The notes: a model not told the origin generated them from the letters alone. A stretch of DNA of 12,270 bases from an uncultured Porphyromonadaceae bacterium (GCA_900550645.1 URTA01000070.1:1-12270), one strand, 5' to 3'; positions 1 to 6,786 are shown, numbered from the stretch's first letter. Numbers and translations are program-made.

Positions 1-166
1 AATCAGCCCTTTTTTCTCGCCAACTCTCCGAAAAGTTTAGCGGACACCAATAAATCCGATAAGTGATGCTCCGTCCATAGTTCTTGGGTTTTAGAGGTTT
101 GTAAATATGGTTGTTAGAGGGCAATGCAGCAGGGTGAGACCTTTTGTGTTGCAGCCTCATATATTA

Positions 167-174
167 CAAAGTTA
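167..174 (-). promoter_or_regulatory. Putative leftward Bacteroidetes -7 box (TAACTTTG on the minus strand)
   Basis: The plus strand reads CAAAGTTA, which is TAACTTTG on the minus strand and matches TAnnTTTG exactly. It lies in AT-rich DNA and would fire out of the window to the left. I see no good TTTG-type -33 element at the expected distance, so this rests on the -7 match alone. Confidence 0.35.
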
Positions 175-443
175 GTGTATAAAATATATTGGCCATAGAT
201 GAGTTGGTAATATTTATTGATTTTTACAGGAAAGCAACACTGGCTAATGCGGATTGTCGTCCTCGCCTCACTGTTACTTTTTTGGCTGCGCAATTATGCT
301 GAGTATTCTTCTGGACTTTCGCAAGGCACAAGTCGGGGGTACAAGCCAGAGAATAAAGCAGCGAATGAATGCCATGCTGTCGTGGATTGACCGGCTGGCG
401 GATTTTTTCACGCGGCACGGATATTTCTTCCGGCGAAAAGCGT

Positions 444-451
444 TAACTTTG
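444..451 (+). promoter_or_regulatory. Putative -7 box (TAACTTTG) for the ATPase-DUF4435/glgB unit
   Basis: This is an exact match to the Bacteroidetes TAnnTTTG element, about 65 bases before the ATG at 518. No convincing -33 TTTG is visible upstream. Its position just ahead of the first rightward gene makes it the best candidate promoter for the gene at 518, and through it for glgB. Confidence 0.5.
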
Positions 452-517
452 CAGGGGGACGGCGTCTGCATGGAGTCGTGCCGCGTTGTGTCCGCGCTAT
501 CGTAAAATACTATAGTT

Positions 518-2272
518 ATGACTGACCTACAGCTGTTGCCAAGGTTGGATGGCGGCGAGCCGGATGTGCTGCGCAATGCCAGGCAGATTACGCTCGTCGG
601 CGCAAACGGCGCCGGCAAGACCCGTTTTATGAAGGAACTCATGCACCGCGTGGGCGACCGTGCATACTATCTGTCCGCACTGTCGGCTTCCTTCCCGGAG
701 CGCAGCCCCTCGCAGATGCCCGGGTCGATAGACATGATGTACCAGCAGCTTGCAGCCAAGCGGCCGTATATGCGCAGCGATGCCGTCAGCGAGATTGACA
801 AGCTGGCTTATATGCTTGTCACAGACGAGTTTGACATCCTGCTCGACCTGAAGACACGCGCCCTTGCAGGCGAGAAGATTGCCCCGCCCAAGCCATCGCG
901 CCTTGACCGGGTGATGCAAGTGTGGGAGACGGTTTTCCCGGGGTCGGGTATATTGCGCAACGCCGGGAGGCTGATGTTCGAGACCGGCAGCGGCGATGAC
1001 CCGGTGGCGGCGGTGACACTCAGCCAGGGCGAGAAGGCAGTGTTCTATTATACCACGGCTGTGTTGTATGCCATGCCCGGAGCGGTGATATTCATCGATT
1101 CGCCGACGCTGTTCCTGCATACGGCGATACTGAACACTATCTGGAATACCATCGAGTCGCTGCGCCCCGACTGCACGTTTGTATACAACACGGTTGACCC
1201 GGATTTCGTCAATTCGCGCACGCAGAACACCTGCGTGTGGATACGCAGCTATGATGCAGACAAGCACGCTTGGGACTATCGTGTGCTTGACTATGCCAGC
1301 ATCACCGACGACCTTTTCGTTGACATTATCGGGTCGCGCCGCCCTGTCCTTTTCATAGAGGGCGACCGCGAACACAGCATTGACGCGAAGTTGTACACGC
1401 TCGTATTCACAGACTATACGGTGCGGCCGCTGGGGTCGTGCGACAAGGTGATAGAAACCACGCGCACGTTCAATGACCTGCGGCGCATGCACCACCTCGA
1501 CAGCCGTGGCATCGTGGATCGCGACCGCCGTACTGACGTGGAGGTGGACTATTTGCGCCGCAAGAACATACTTGTGCCAAATGTTGCGGAGGTTGAGAAC
1601 ATTTTCCTTTGGGAAGAGGTGATGCGTGTCATGGCGGAGGCGCGTGGCAAGAATCCCGACCGTGTTTTCCTTCAGGTCAAGGAGAATGTCATAGACTTGT
1701 TTTCGCATCAGTATGAGAAGCAGGCGCTCGAACACGTCCGCCACCAGATGAAACGCGCTGTTGAGTGCAAGATAGACGGCCGGTTCACCTGCATAACGGC
1801 TCTTGAGGCACACCTGCGCCAGCTGCCAGACAAGTTGCGCCCGCGAGAAACATACAACCATCTGCTGAATGAGTTCTCGCAAATGATAAAGGATGGCGAC
1901 TATGCCGGCATACTGCGTGTGTTCAACTACAAGCCGATGCTTCCGGAGTGTCCCATAGCTCATCTGTTGGGCTTCAGTTCAAAGGACGACTACATTTCCG
2001 GTGTGCTGTGGCGGCTCAAGGGACATGACGATGTGGCGAGCCGGCTGCGCGATGCCGTTAAGCATTGTTTCGGCATTTACGGCGAGGGCATGCCGCCGCT
2101 CGTCGAGAGCAAGCCGGCGCAGCCGCAGGGGAACGCAGAGCAGAAACGCAGGCCGGTTCCGCCTCGTCAACAGCATGAACCGCGCCAGCGGCTCAAGCCC
2201 AGCCGTGGGTCGGAGCGGCGCAAGTGGAAAAAGAAACACAGCAAGAACAATTCCGGCGACGACCGCCGATAA
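518..2272 (+). CDS. ABC-type ATPase fused to DUF4435 (TOPRIM-like) domain; OLD/PARIS-like protein
   Basis: This 584-aa protein has two recognisable halves. The N-terminal half is an ABC/SMC-like ATPase with Walker A GANGAGKT (residues 28-35), signature LSQGEK (168-173) and Walker B AVIFIDSP (189-196). Asp194 is present, but Ser195 occupies the place usually held by the catalytic Glu. The C-terminal half begins near residue 275 and fits DUF4435, a TOPRIM-like fold: VLFIEGD (277-283) supplies the Glu, GIVDRDR (331-337) the DxD pair, and the NVAEVEN stretch (355-361) further acids. A roughly 54-residue tail (531-584) is Pro/Gln/Arg/Lys-rich and probably disordered. In known families, ATPase plus TOPRIM is the plan of OLD nucleases, and AAA ATPase plus DUF4435 is that of AriA/AriB in PARIS defence. 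I infer nucleic-acid-directed, ATP-gated activity in the cytoplasm; the substrate is unknown. The ATG at 518 follows a -7 box at 444, and glgB starts 15 nt after the stop. The domain call is firm; the role is open. Confidence 0.8.
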   Translation: MTDLQLLPRLDGGEPDVLRNARQITLVGANGAGKTRFMKELMHRVGDRAYYLSALSASFPERSPSQMPGSIDMMYQQLAAKRPYMRSDAVSEIDKLAYMLVTDEFDILLDLKTRALAGEKIAPPKPSRLDRVMQVWETVFPGSGILRNAGRLMFETGSGDDPVAAVTLSQGEKAVFYYTTAVLYAMPGAVIFIDSPTLFLHTAILNTIWNTIESLRPDCTFVYNTVDPDFVNSRTQNTCVWIRSYDADKHAWDYRVLDYASITDDLFVDIIGSRRPVLFIEGDREHSIDAKLYTLVFTDYTVRPLGSCDKVIETTRTFNDLRRMHHLDSRGIVDRDRRTDVEVDYLRRKNILVPNVAEVENIFLWEEVMRVMAEARGKNPDRVFLQVKENVIDLFSHQYEKQALEHVRHQMKRAVECKIDGRFTCITALEAHLRQLPDKLRPRETYNHLLNEFSQMIKDGDYAGILRVFNYKPMLPECPIAHLLGFSSKDDYISGVLWRLKGHDDVASRLRDAVKHCFGIYGEGMPPLVESKPAQPQGNAEQKRRPVPPRQQHEPRQRLKPSRGSERRKWKKKHSKNNSGDDRR

Positions 2273-2287
2273 ACCCCTGATACGATT

Positions 2288-4438
2288 ATGTCACAGACAG
2301 CTTCCAAGACTACAAACGACGGCAAGAAGGATAAACTCGCCATATTGTGTGATGATCCGTGGCTCGCGCCATACGCGGCTGCCATAGAGGGGCGGCACTA
2401 TGATGTGCTGCGCCGCCTCGCGCAGATTACTCCCGGCACCGGCGGCTCGTTGTCCGATTTCGCCAATGCCCACCGCTATTACGGGCTGCACCGAGAGGCA
2501 GACGGTTCGTGGGTGTTCCGCGAACTTGCTCCCAACGCTTCGTGCATCTGCCTCGTGGGCACGTTCAACGGCTGGCGTGAGGAGGAGCAATACCGTCTGT
2601 CGCCCATAGGCGGGGGCGTGTGGGAGCTGCATCTGCCGGCAGGTGCTATTCATCACGGCGACCTGTACAAGATGCGTGTGCAGTGGGACGGCGGCACGGG
2701 CGAGCGCATACCGGCATACGCCACCCGTGTGGTGCAGGATGCCGACACCGCAATTTTCAGCGCACAGGTCTATGAGCCGGATGCCCCGTACCGCTTCCGT
2801 GTTGAGAATTTCCGCCCAGACGTGTCGCCGCTGCTGATATATGAGTGTCATGTCGGCATGGCGCAGGACAAGGAGGGGATAGGCACATACGACGAGTTCC
2901 GCGAGAACGTGTTGCCGCGCATCGCGGCAGACGGCTACAATGCCATACAGATAATGGCCATACAGGAGCATCCTTATTACGGCTCTTTCGGCTATCATGT
3001 ATCCAGTTTCTTTGCGCCCTCGTCGCGTTTCGGCACGCCTGACGAGCTGCGCCGCCTCATCGACCGCGCCCATGAGCTTGGCATTGCTGTAATCATGGAC
3101 CTGGTACATTCCCATGCGGTAAAGAACGAGGTTGAAGGGCTGGGACGCATAGACGGTTCTGAAGACCTCTATTTCCACAGCGGCAGCCGCCGCGAGCATC
3201 CGGCGTGGGACTCGCTGCTGTTCGACTACGGCAAGGACAATGTGCTGCATTTCCTGCTTTCCAACTGCAAGTACTGGCTCGAGGAATACCGCTTTGACGG
3301 CTTCCGCTTTGACGGCGTGACCTCGATGCTGTATTATGACCACGGCCTGGGCAAGGCTTTCGGCGGTTACGGCGACTATTACGACGGCAACGAGGACACG
3401 GATGCCATAACGTATCTTACGCTTGCCAACTTGCTGATACATACGGTTAATCCATACGCTGTCACCATTGCCGAGGAGATGAGCGGCATGCCCGGCATCG
3501 CGCTGCCGTTTGAGAGCGGCGGCATGGGGTTTGACTACCGCATGGCAATGGGCATACCCGATTACTGGATAAAGACCGTCAAGGAAAAGAAGGACGAGGA
3601 TTGGCATCCGTCATCGATATTCTGGGAACTCACCAACCGCCGCGCCGACGAGAAAACCATATCATATTGCGAGAGCCACGACCAGGCGCTTGTGGGTGAC
3701 AAGACGCTGATTTTTAGGCTTATTGATGCTGATATGTATTGGCATATGGGCATCGGCGACAGCACTTACAGCGTGGAGCGGGGCATAGCACTGCACAAGA
3801 TGATACGCCTCGTCACGCTGGCGACTATCAACGGCGGCTACCTCAACTTCATGGGCAACGAGTTCGGGCATCCCGAGTGGATTGACTTCCCCCGCGAGGG
3901 GAACGGCTGGAGCTATCGCTATGCCCGCCGGCAATGGAGTCTCGTGGACAGGGAGGATTTGAAATACAAGTTTATGAACCGTTTCGACAACAGCATCGTC
4001 CACGCGGCGGCATCGGTGAGCGGCTTCCAGTTGCTGCCTATAGAGAAACTGTGGGACAAGGACGACGACCAGGTGCTGGCGTTCCGGCGCGGCGACCTGC
4101 TTTTCGTGTTCAACTGGAACCCTGTCAAATCGTTTTCGGACTACGGGCTGCTCGCTCCGCAGGGCGAGTATGAGACGGTCATCGACAGTGACGCGGCTGT
4201 GTTTGGAGGTTTCGGCAACAACGACGACAGCGTCCGCCATTTCACGTCGCCTGACCCTCTGTACGCTCCTTACGGCAAGGGGTGGCTGCGCCTGTACCTG
4301 CCGGCTCGCTCGGCACAGGTGCTGCGCCTCGTGAGAGGCAAGGCTGCCGGCTGGCATGCTCCGTCACGGCAGATGCACCGCTGCGCCGATTTTACTTTTT
4401 GCCCTTTTGATAGTCACAGTATAAAAGGAAATTACTAA
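2288..4438 (+). CDS. glgB: 1,4-alpha-glucan (glycogen) branching enzyme, GH13 with N-terminal CBM48
   Basis: This enzyme makes alpha-1,6 branches in glycogen by cutting alpha-1,4 chains and transferring the fragment; it acts in the cytoplasm. Residues ~70-165 form the N-terminal CBM48/early-set domain (FRELAPNA, GTFNGW). The GH13 barrel follows with all conserved regions: DLVHSH (271-276), GFRFDGVTSM with nucleophile Asp342, AEEMSG with acid/base Glu396, and ESHDQ with Asp465. The strings IQIMAIQEHPYYGSFGYHV and FFAPSSRFGTP mark the eukaryote-like branching-enzyme subgroup that Bacteroidetes also carry. A C-terminal all-beta domain (~590-683) closes the catalytic unit. The last ~33 residues (684-716) lie past the conserved end and look unstructured; their DNA is AT-richer and runs into the next promoter. 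The start is 15 nt after the ATPase-DUF4435 stop, so the two are probably co-transcribed. Identity is very secure. Confidence 0.97.
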   Translation: MSQTASKTTNDGKKDKLAILCDDPWLAPYAAAIEGRHYDVLRRLAQITPGTGGSLSDFANAHRYYGLHREADGSWVFRELAPNASCICLVGTFNGWREEEQYRLSPIGGGVWELHLPAGAIHHGDLYKMRVQWDGGTGERIPAYATRVVQDADTAIFSAQVYEPDAPYRFRVENFRPDVSPLLIYECHVGMAQDKEGIGTYDEFRENVLPRIAADGYNAIQIMAIQEHPYYGSFGYHVSSFFAPSSRFGTPDELRRLIDRAHELGIAVIMDLVHSHAVKNEVEGLGRIDGSEDLYFHSGSRREHPAWDSLLFDYGKDNVLHFLLSNCKYWLEEYRFDGFRFDGVTSMLYYDHGLGKAFGGYGDYYDGNEDTDAITYLTLANLLIHTVNPYAVTIAEEMSGMPGIALPFESGGMGFDYRMAMGIPDYWIKTVKEKKDEDWHPSSIFWELTNRRADEKTISYCESHDQALVGDKTLIFRLIDADMYWHMGIGDSTYSVERGIALHKMIRLVTLATINGGYLNFMGNEFGHPEWIDFPREGNGWSYRYARRQWSLVDREDLKYKFMNRFDNSIVHAAASVSGFQLLPIEKLWDKDDDQVLAFRRGDLLFVFNWNPVKSFSDYGLLAPQGEYETVIDSDAAVFGGFGNNDDSVRHFTSPDPLYAPYGKGWLRLYLPARSAQVLRLVRGKAAGWHAPSRQMHRCADFTFCPFDSHSIKGNY

Positions 4439-4443
4439 CTTTG
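4436..4443 (+). promoter_or_regulatory. Putative -7 box (TAACTTTG) for the small secreted protein, overlapping the glgB stop
   Basis: This is an exact TAnnTTTG match about 70 bases before the ATG at 4514. The glgB stop codon TAA (4436-4438) forms its first three bases, so the promoter lies within the end of the upstream gene. No clear -33 TTTG is found at the usual spacing. Confidence 0.5.
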
Positions 4444-4513
4444 CATACCCGAACAGGCCGAGGCTTCGGGCTGCAAGGTGTAAAAGTGGGAACGAAGGTT
4501 CCAGGGAGGCAAA

Positions 4514-4849
4514 ATGAAATTCAAGTGGTTGACATACATGGTATTGGCAGCTGCATTTGCAATAGCGGGAACAGCCCCTGCAGATGCGGCAGGCCGTCCG
4601 TGGGAAGTGTTGCGCTCCGAGCGCAGCGACTCTCGCGTGGTGGCGCGTGACGGTGATGTGGAAATACGCACGGCACGCTCGACCATCATAGTCACGGTCA
4701 CCAAAACCACTGCCATAAAGGTCTATACCATACTTGGGCAGCTTGTCTCCTCGGAAAACCTGTCTGCCGGCACATATCAGCTGCATATACCGGCACACGG
4801 TGTCTTCATAGTCAAGACGGGCACCCTCACCTGTAAGGTCGCACTCTGA
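4514..4849 (+). CDS. Small secreted protein: signal peptide plus T9SS sorting-domain-like C-terminus
   Basis: This is a 111-aa protein that I cannot assign a function. Residues 1-26 look like a signal peptide: MKFKW, then a hydrophobic core, then a probable cut in the ADAA region (23-26). The rest (~45-111) is beta-rich and ends with a pattern typical of T9SS-type C-terminal domains in Bacteroidetes: a VYTILGQLV strand (70-78), then LSAGTYQLHIP (83-93), GVFIVK (96-101) and a final KVAL. In known T9SS substrates such domains follow a large cargo; here almost nothing precedes it. The start is supported by an AGGGAGG sequence about 4 nt before the ATG, unusually good for this phylum, and by a -7 box at 4436. 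It is followed by the ilvE promoter, so it is probably monocistronic. The gene looks real; export is likely, and T9SS use is inferred. Confidence 0.7.
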   Translation: MKFKWLTYMVLAAAFAIAGTAPADAAGRPWEVLRSERSDSRVVARDGDVEIRTARSTIIVTVTKTTAIKVYTILGQLVSSENLSAGTYQLHIPAHGVFIVKTGTLTCKVAL

Positions 4850-4920
4850 CATATTCCGGGGAGGATATTGGGCGGCGTGATTTTTTTCGGACAAATCGTG
4901 CGGGTGTCGGGAATATTGAC

Positions 4921-4928
4921 TAAATTTG
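4921..4928 (+). promoter_or_regulatory. Putative -7 box (TAAATTTG) for ilvE
   Basis: This is an exact TAnnTTTG match followed by a ~37-nt A-rich leader (with AAATCTAAAATACGTC just before the ATG) and no Shine-Dalgarno sequence, the usual Bacteroidetes arrangement. The -33 element is not obvious. Confidence 0.55.
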
Positions 4929-4965
4929 CGGCATAGAAAGCAAATCCTAAAATCTAAAATACGTC

Positions 4966-5991
4966 ATGAAAGAAACAAACATCGATTGGGCTAACTTATC
5001 GTTCAGCTATATGCCCACCGACTACAATGTGCGCTGCACATTCAAGGACGGCAAATGGGGCGAAATCGAAGTGTCAGATTCTGAATATGTTCCCCTGCAC
5101 ATAGCAGCTTCGTGCCTCCACTATGGCCAGGAGTCATTCGAGGGCCTCAAGGCCTTCCGTGGCAAGGACGGCAAGGTGCGCGTGTTCCGCATGGACGAGA
5201 ACGCCAAGCGTTTCATCCGCAGCGCAGAGGGCATCGCCATGCAGCCCATGCCCGTGGAAATATTCTGCGAAATGGTGCGCAAGGTGGTCAAGCTCAACGA
5301 GCGTTTCGTGCCCCCCTACGGCTCAGGTGCGTCTCTCTATATCCGCCCGCTGCAGATCGGCATCTCTGCCCGCGTGGGTGTGAAGCCGGCTTCCGAATAC
5401 ATGGTCATCATGCTCGTGACTCCCGTTGGCCCGTACTTCAAGGACGGCTTCAAGCCGACCAAGGTATGCCTCTCTCGCGAGTATGACCGCGTTGCTCCCA
5501 AGGGCACTGGTTCTATCAAGGTCGGCGGCAACTATGCTGCCAGCCTCGTGGCAGGTGAGAAGGCTCACGAACTCGGCTACTCGGTGATGCTCTACCTCGA
5601 CCCGAAAGAGAAGAAGTATCTCGACGAGTGCGGTGCAGCCAACTTCTTCGGCATCAAGGACAACACCTACATCACCCCGGCAAGCCCCTCTATTCTCCCC
5701 TCTATCACCAATATGTCGCTGCGTGAAATTGCCAAGGATCTCGGTCTGAAGGTTGAACAGCGTCACATTGCCCTCGATGAGCTGCCTACATTTGAGGAGG
5801 CATCCGCTTGCGGCACTGCTGCCGTATGCTCGCCGATTGCTGAAATCGACGACATCGACACTGGTGACAAGTATGTATTCTCCACCAACGGCGAGGCTGG
5901 CCCCGTCGTTACTGCCCTCTACGACCGTCTGCGCGGCATACAGTGCGGCGACTGCGAGGACACTCACGGCTGGGTGGAAATCATCGATTGA
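4966..5991 (+). CDS. ilvE: Branched-chain amino acid aminotransferase (class IV, PLP)
   Basis: This 341-aa enzyme interconverts Leu, Ile and Val with their 2-oxo acids, using glutamate/2-oxoglutarate and pyridoxal phosphate. It performs the last step of branched-chain amino acid synthesis in the cytoplasm. It is the longer BCAT type: SCLHYGQESFEGLKAFRG (49-66) is the substrate-side loop region, GTGSIKVGGNYAAS (180-193) holds the PLP lysine Lys185, YLDECGAANFF (218-228) carries the conserved Glu221, and ACGTAAVCSP (281-290) is the phosphate-side loop. The length matches the family and I see no damage. The ATG at 4966 follows a -7 box at 4921, and a strong terminator follows the stop, so ilvE appears to be a single-gene unit. 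Its codon choice looks more C-ending and regular than its neighbours', as expected for a well-expressed gene; that is an impression, not a calculation. Confidence 0.96.
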   Translation: MKETNIDWANLSFSYMPTDYNVRCTFKDGKWGEIEVSDSEYVPLHIAASCLHYGQESFEGLKAFRGKDGKVRVFRMDENAKRFIRSAEGIAMQPMPVEIFCEMVRKVVKLNERFVPPYGSGASLYIRPLQIGISARVGVKPASEYMVIMLVTPVGPYFKDGFKPTKVCLSREYDRVAPKGTGSIKVGGNYAASLVAGEKAHELGYSVMLYLDPKEKKYLDECGAANFFGIKDNTYITPASPSILPSITNMSLREIAKDLGLKVEQRHIALDELPTFEEASACGTAAVCSPIAEIDDIDTGDKYVFSTNGEAGPVVTALYDRLRGIQCGDCEDTHGWVEIID

Positions 5992-6022
5992 TAGCGCAAA
6001 TACTTTTTAGTTATTATATTGG

Positions 6023-6056
6023 TGCGGAGGGGCCGTGAGGCGTCCTCCGCATTTTT
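6023..6056 (+). terminator. Rho-independent terminator after ilvE
   Basis: TGCGGAGG (6023-6030) pairs perfectly with CCTCCGCA (6044-6051). Inside the loop, GCC (6032-6034) can pair with GGC (6039-6041) around a GTGA tetraloop, and TTTTT (6052-6056) follows. This is a textbook intrinsic terminator 31 nt after the ilvE stop. It ends only 12 nt before the ATG of the next gene, so it lies in the space where that gene's leader should be. Confidence 0.85.
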
Positions 6057-6068
6057 CGATTTGACGTG

Positions 6069-6623
6069 ATGAATGTAAATGAAAAGTTTGCCCGGGCGGT
6101 CATTGACGCGCAGATACAGGGGCAGGAGAAGCTGAAGGAGATACTCTGGACACATTCGCGAGCCGTTGCCGACATGGCTCTGGAGTGCGCTGGGCAGCAC
6201 GGACTTGCTGTAGATGCTGACTTCGTGGAGCAGGCGGCTCTGCTGCATGACATAGGCATCGTCGATGTCTATGCCCCTGACATAGAGTGTTATGGCGAGT
6301 TGCCGTATATATGCCACGGCATCGCCGGCGGTGACCGTCTGCGTGAATGTGGATTGCCGCGCCATGCCCTGGTGTGCGAGCGGCATACCGGCGCCGGGCT
6401 TACGGCAGAGGACATACGCCGGCAGGGGCTTCCGTTGCCGCTGCGCGATATGCTGCCGCTGACCGTGGAGGAGAAGCTGATATGCTATGCAGACAAGTTC
6501 TATTCCAAGTCGGGCGACTTGCGGCGGCGCAAGCCGCTGGAACGTGTACGCGAGCAGATGCTTGCCCACGGCGTAGACACGCTTGCTCGCTTTGACGATA
6601 TGCAGCGCGAGTTCGGGCTGTGA
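6069..6623 (+). CDS. HD-domain (HDIG-type) metal-dependent phosphohydrolase
   Basis: This protein has 184 aa from the ATG at 6069; a GTG directly before it at 6066 is an equally in-frame alternative. It carries the HD-superfamily metal signature: HSRAVA with His29, LLHDIG with His60-Asp61, His83 (CHGIAGG), His106 (ERHTGAG) and Asp142 (YADKFYSKS), in family order. The LLHDIG string places it among small HDIG proteins, which hydrolyse phosphomonoester or phosphodiester bonds, often in nucleotides. The natural substrate cannot be read from the sequence. It is probably cytoplasmic, since no signal peptide or membrane segment is seen. The start lies 12 nt after the ilvE terminator, leaving no room for a promoter between them. 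Expression must come from read-through or from a promoter upstream of the hairpin, where TATATTGG at 6015-6022 is a one-mismatch -7 candidate. Confidence 0.85.
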   Translation: MNVNEKFARAVIDAQIQGQEKLKEILWTHSRAVADMALECAGQHGLAVDADFVEQAALLHDIGIVDVYAPDIECYGELPYICHGIAGGDRLRECGLPRHALVCERHTGAGLTAEDIRRQGLPLPLRDMLPLTVEEKLICYADKFYSKSGDLRRRKPLERVREQMLAHGVDTLARFDDMQREFGL

Positions 6624-6714
6624 CAAGTGACTGAAAGTGTGTTGATTATGCTTTTGCACGATTCGCCGCCGGAATTATTCGGGATTAAGTATGCGTGGTG
6701 TGATGAAATATTGC

Positions 6715-6722
6715 TAAATTTG
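6715..6722 (+). promoter_or_regulatory. Putative -7 box (TAAATTTG) for the LptD-like gene
   Basis: This is an exact TAnnTTTG match 61 bases before the TTG start at 6783, in the 159-nt gap after the HD-domain gene. No clear -33 element is visible. A transcript from here would also include the 14-codon ORF at 6742. Confidence 0.5.
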
Positions 6723-6741
6723 CAGTTTGTAATGACAAACC

Positions 6742-6786
6742 ATGCTGGCTGCTGACGCGGCTTTGCGCTTATACACAACGATTTGA
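6742..6786 (+). CDS. Possible 14-codon upstream ORF overlapping the LptD-like start
   Basis: ATG at 6742 opens a 14-codon frame (MLAADAALRLYTTI) that ends with TGA at 6784-6786. That stop shares bases with the TTG start of the LptD-like gene, forming TTGA. The peptide resembles nothing I know. It may couple translation to the weak TTG start, or be chance. No Shine-Dalgarno sequence is evident before it. Confidence 0.3.
   Translation: MLAADAALRLYTTI

Larger units (their letters stand above)
1..517. other. Intergenic/left-edge region without a convincing gene
   Basis: I see no credible gene in this stretch. Small ORFs of 64-122 codons exist on both strands (for example + 254-505 and - 224-418), but they overlap each other and show no recognisable motif. 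The first ~250 bases are clearly AT-richer than the coding DNA to the right. A leftward frame beginning with ATG at 160-158 stays open for 53 codons to the window edge. A leftward -7 box (167-174) lies only a few bases before that ATG, so a gene or mobile-element end may begin here and continue outside the window; I cannot decide which. The right part, from about 430, carries the promoter of the rightward gene at 518. Confidence 0.5.

Noticed and set aside
254..505. An 83-codon plus-strand ORF before the first gene
   Set aside because: It has no motif, and the -7 box used by the gene at 518 lies inside it. Minus-strand ORFs of similar quality overlap it.
527..1963. A 478-codon open frame on the minus strand opposite the ATPase-DUF4435 gene
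   Set aside because: It lies entirely within a gene with clear conserved motifs on the plus strand. Its translation is rich in His, Arg, Val and Ala with no recognisable domain, as expected of an antisense shadow in GC-rich DNA.
2291..3607. A 438-codon minus-strand frame opposite glgB
   Set aside because: It is antisense to the catalytic barrel of a securely identified enzyme. Its translation matches nothing and has no promoter box or leader.
4850..4890. Possible terminator after the small secreted protein (T-run at 4881-4887)
   Set aside because: A T-run is present, but I could not form a convincing GC-rich stem directly before it.
5323..5967. A 214-codon minus-strand frame opposite ilvE
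   Set aside because: ilvE is complete and conserved over this stretch; the antisense frame is a by-product of its codon use.
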